This document shows positions 49,591 through 51,372 of a stretch of DNA of 51,372 bases, in pieces. The stretch lies in NCBI GenBank assembly GCA_025463565.1, contig JAODAT010000021.1, forward strand, positions 1 through 51,372, given 5' to 3'. Each line of letters starts with the position of its first letter. The first letter of the stretch is position 1. The position numbers and the translations under genes are program-made. The notes under the pieces are model-generated. The model saw only the letters and a program-made list of their open reading frames with translations. It did no database searches and was not told the DNA's origin. Source of the stretch: Microbacteriaceae bacterium. Its GTDB lineage: Bacteria > Actinomycetota > Actinomycetes > Actinomycetales > Microbacteriaceae.

Positions 49591-50901
49591 ATGGCACAGC
49601 TCCAGCACTTCGGATGGTTCTTCGGTCGCGGCTTCGGGCCGCAGGGCTGGGGTCACCCCTACTACGACTGGAACTATCGCTGGACATCCCCGAAGCTGTA
49701 CCAGCACTCCATCCGTGAGCTCGAGCAGGCCGGACTCGACCTGCTGATCATCGAAGACGCTCTCTCGCTCGGCTCTCGGGAGACGCTCGACCTGCGCATC
49801 CGCTCCGCGTACGGCGGACCGAAGCTCGACCCGCTGTTGCTCACGCCATACCTTCTCGACGCGACCGAGCACATCGGAATCACCCCCACCATCAACGCCG
49901 GTGCGACCCCGCCGTACCTCGCCGCGCGGCAGGCGGCGACCCTGCAGCACCTCAGCGACAGCCGGTTCGGAATCAACGTGGTGACCGACGTGAAGAGCGC
50001 GCGGCACTTCGGCCTGGAAGAACTGGCGCACGACGCCGCGTACGCCCGTGCGGAAGACTGGCTGGCGGCGGTCCGCAAGCTCTGGCACAGCTGGGGCGAC
50101 GGCGCGCTGGTCGAAGACCGCGACACCGGACGATACGCGGACGCGTCGAAGCTCGACGCGTTCCACCACGAGGGTGAGTACTTCCGCCTGGACGGCCCGC
50201 TCAATGCCCCGCCGTTCGCGGACGGCGACCCGATCATCGTCTCGCCCGGCGGCTCCGGCCCCGGCCTCGCCTTCGCCGGCGCCAACTCCGACGTGCAACT
50301 CGCCCTGGCGCCGCTCACGGTCGAGGCGGTGACGGCGTACCGCGCGAAAGTGCACGAGTCCGCTGTGCAGCACGGTCGCCGGCCGGAGGACATCAAGATC
50401 CTGTTCGTGTTCAAGCCGGAGATCGTCGACAGCCAGGAGGAGGTCGACCGGGTGGTCGAGGCCTCGAAGCACCCGACGGATGCGGCGGTCCGCGCCATCC
50501 TGGAAGGCCAGTCCAGCGACCTCGAGACGGACCTCACGGTGCTGGACCCTGACGCACCGTTCGACCCGTCGATCTTCGGCCAGCACGTGTCGCAGGGCAC
50601 AATCCGTGGCCTGGTCGGCGACTCCGGCGAGCCGCAGACCCTTCGACAGATCGCGACCCGCAAGGCGAAGAAGGGCAGCATCGCCGACGGCTCCGGTTTC
50701 GTCGGAACGGTCGGGCAGGTGGCCGACTTCATCGAGACACTCGGTGATGACGCCGGGAACGACGGCTTCATCTTCTCCGGTGACCTGCACCCGGTGACCA
50801 TCCACGGCTACCTCGACGCTCTGGTGCCCGAGCTCCGTCGCCGCAACATCCTGCGCTCCGAGTGGGGCGACCGAGGAACCCGGTCGAACCTGTTCGGGTA
50901 G
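49591..50901 (+). CDS. LLM class flavin-dependent monooxygenase (NtaA/SnaA/DszA type)
   Basis: A 436-residue luciferase-like TIM-barrel monooxygenase of the NtaA/SnaA/DszA subgroup, which uses reduced FMN from a separate reductase. Typical segments are LIIEDALSL (about 50), the PLLLTPYLLDATEHIGITPTINA strand (about 85-107), SDSRFGINVVTD (about 127-138), YARAEDWLAAVRKLW and the flavin phosphate region DGPLNAPP...PIIVSPGGSGPGLAFA (about 200-230). The GFVGTVGQVADFI segment near the C-terminus is characteristic. Members attack nitrilotriacetate, dibenzothiophene sulfone or sulfones. With two flavin reductases nearby, organosulfur use is the best guess. Confidence 0.92.
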   Translation: MAQLQHFGWFFGRGFGPQGWGHPYYDWNYRWTSPKLYQHSIRELEQAGLDLLIIEDALSLGSRETLDLRIRSAYGGPKLDPLLLTPYLLDATEHIGITPTINAGATPPYLAARQAATLQHLSDSRFGINVVTDVKSARHFGLEELAHDAAYARAEDWLAAVRKLWHSWGDGALVEDRDTGRYADASKLDAFHHEGEYFRLDGPLNAPPFADGDPIIVSPGGSGPGLAFAGANSDVQLALAPLTVEAVTAYRAKVHESAVQHGRRPEDIKILFVFKPEIVDSQEEVDRVVEASKHPTDAAVRAILEGQSSDLETDLTVLDPDAPFDPSIFGQHVSQGTIRGLVGDSGEPQTLRQIATRKAKKGSIADGSGFVGTVGQVADFIETLGDDAGNDGFIFSGDLHPVTIHGYLDALVPELRRRNILRSEWGDRGTRSNLFG

Positions 50902-50904
50902 GGG

Positions 50905-51354
50905 TCAGGCGGCTGACTGCGCGAGTGCGTGCTCGGCCGCGACCCAAGCGAGCATCGCGCACTTCACCCGCGCCATGTACTTCGAGACCCCGCCGAGCAC
51001 GACGGCGTCGCCGAAGACCTCCTCATCGGGCTCGATGGTGCCCCGCGAGCGCATCGCCACCCGGAAGTCGTCGATACGACTCGTGAGTTCGGGCACCGTG
51101 AGCCCCGCGGCGAGGTCGGTGAGCAGCGACGCGGATGCCTGCGAGATGGCGCAGCCGTGGCCCTCCCAGCGCAGCTCGCGCACCGCACCGGAGTCGGCAT
51201 CCAGGTGCAGCTGAAGCGTGATCTCGTCACCGCAGGTGGGGTTCACCTGGTGCGATTCACCGTTGGCGCCCTCGGTGAGTCCGACGCCGTGGGGTCGTTT
51301 CGCATGTTCCAGGATGACCTCCTGGTAGAGGTTCTCGAGATCGGAGGTGCTCAT
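50905..51354 (-). CDS. sufU: Fe-S cluster assembly scaffold SufU
   Basis: A 149-residue SufU-type protein. The three Cys and one Asp of the zinc site are visible: NPTCGDE (Cys about 41, Asp 43), GHGCAISQAS (about 68) and VKCAMLAW (about 131). The insertion between the second and third Cys that separates SufU from IscU is present. SufU takes sulfur from the SufS desulfurase. Its start overlaps by one base the stop of an upstream reading frame that is probably sufS. Confidence 0.94.
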   Translation of the reverse strand: MSTSDLENLYQEVILEHAKRPHGVGLTEGANGESHQVNPTCGDEITLQLHLDADSGAVRELRWEGHGCAISQASASLLTDLAAGLTVPELTSRIDDFRVAMRSRGTIEPDEEVFGDAVVLGGVSKYMARVKCAMLAWVAAEHALAQSAA

Positions 51355-51372
51355 CAGGCCCTCCCGAAGAAC
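51354..51372 (-). CDS. C-terminal codons of an upstream gene, probably sufS (partial)
   Basis: Reading the minus strand from the window edge gives ...FFGRA then TGA, with the stop at 51354-51356 overlapping the sufU ATG (TGATG). SufS normally precedes sufU, and its end often resembles this, but five residues cannot prove identity. The rest lies outside the window. Confidence 0.45.

Noticed and set aside
1..51372. Mobile elements, tRNA or rRNA genes, CRISPR arrays
   Set aside because: No transposase, integrase, terminal inverted repeats, tRNA-like cloverleaf or regularly spaced repeats were seen by reading the sequence; a covariance-model search could not be run.

Overview
The window is dense, high-GC DNA with short intergenic gaps, many GTG starts, ATGA/GTGA-type gene overlaps and apparently leaderless transcripts. 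Gene families such as a Cgl0159-type barrel protein inside an iol operon, DUF6328 and SufU point to an actinobacterium. Microbacteriaceae or a close relative is my best guess, by inference only. I see no rRNA, tRNA, CRISPR array, IS element or prophage, and no gene-free stretch longer than 300 bases.

Region 1 (1-11122) looks like an ester and fatty-acid-type catabolic locus. It holds an SDR (5' end outside the window), an acyl-CoA dehydrogenase, a regulator made of two TetR units in one chain, an SCP-x-like thiolase, an acyl-CoA ligase, an MFS carrier, two large carboxylesterases and a small alpha/beta hydrolase. Two divergent promoters here share an 18-bp motif, AAGTGAANNNNCGTTAGC. A third copy lies beside another esterase at 24.7 kb, which suggests one small regulon.

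Region 2 (11119-14231) has a TSUP permease, a haloacetate-dehalogenase-like hydrolase, a DUF6328 membrane protein, and an ArsR regulator with a coupled SRPBCC protein.

Region 3 (14195-20444) is a sugar or sugar-acid module. SMP-30 lactonase, MDR dehydrogenase, two SDRs and a UxuA-type dehydratase run on the minus strand, and an IlvD/Edd-type dehydratase is divergent. It carries two different dehydratases and no aldolase or kinase, so its substrate is open.

Region 4 (20441-26768) has a TetR/DHA2-MFS efflux pair with a clear double operator; an esterase, ABM monooxygenase and degenerate galactokinase-like operon; and a leaderless MarR followed by a MATE pump.

Region 5 (26895-38840) is a complete myo-inositol catabolic locus. 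A GntR/UTRA regulator (IolR-like) is convergent with the minus-strand operon iolC-(Cgl0159-type barrel)-iolA-iolB-iolD. The divergent operon is iolE-iolG-MFS followed by two alpha/beta hydrolases. Related AATGT...ACA palindromes lie at three promoters of this locus.

Region 6 (38850-45692) is one giant gene of about 2280 codons. It encodes a polytopic membrane N-terminus joined to about 11 Ig-like modules and then a Cys-paired repeat region.

Region 7 (45841-51372) has a VOC protein, two flavin reductases, a 6PGDH/HIBADH-like dehydrogenase, a MetY-like PLP enzyme and an NtaA/DszA-type flavin monooxygenase, together suggestive of organosulfur scavenging. SufU and the last codons of an upstream gene, probably sufS, close the window.
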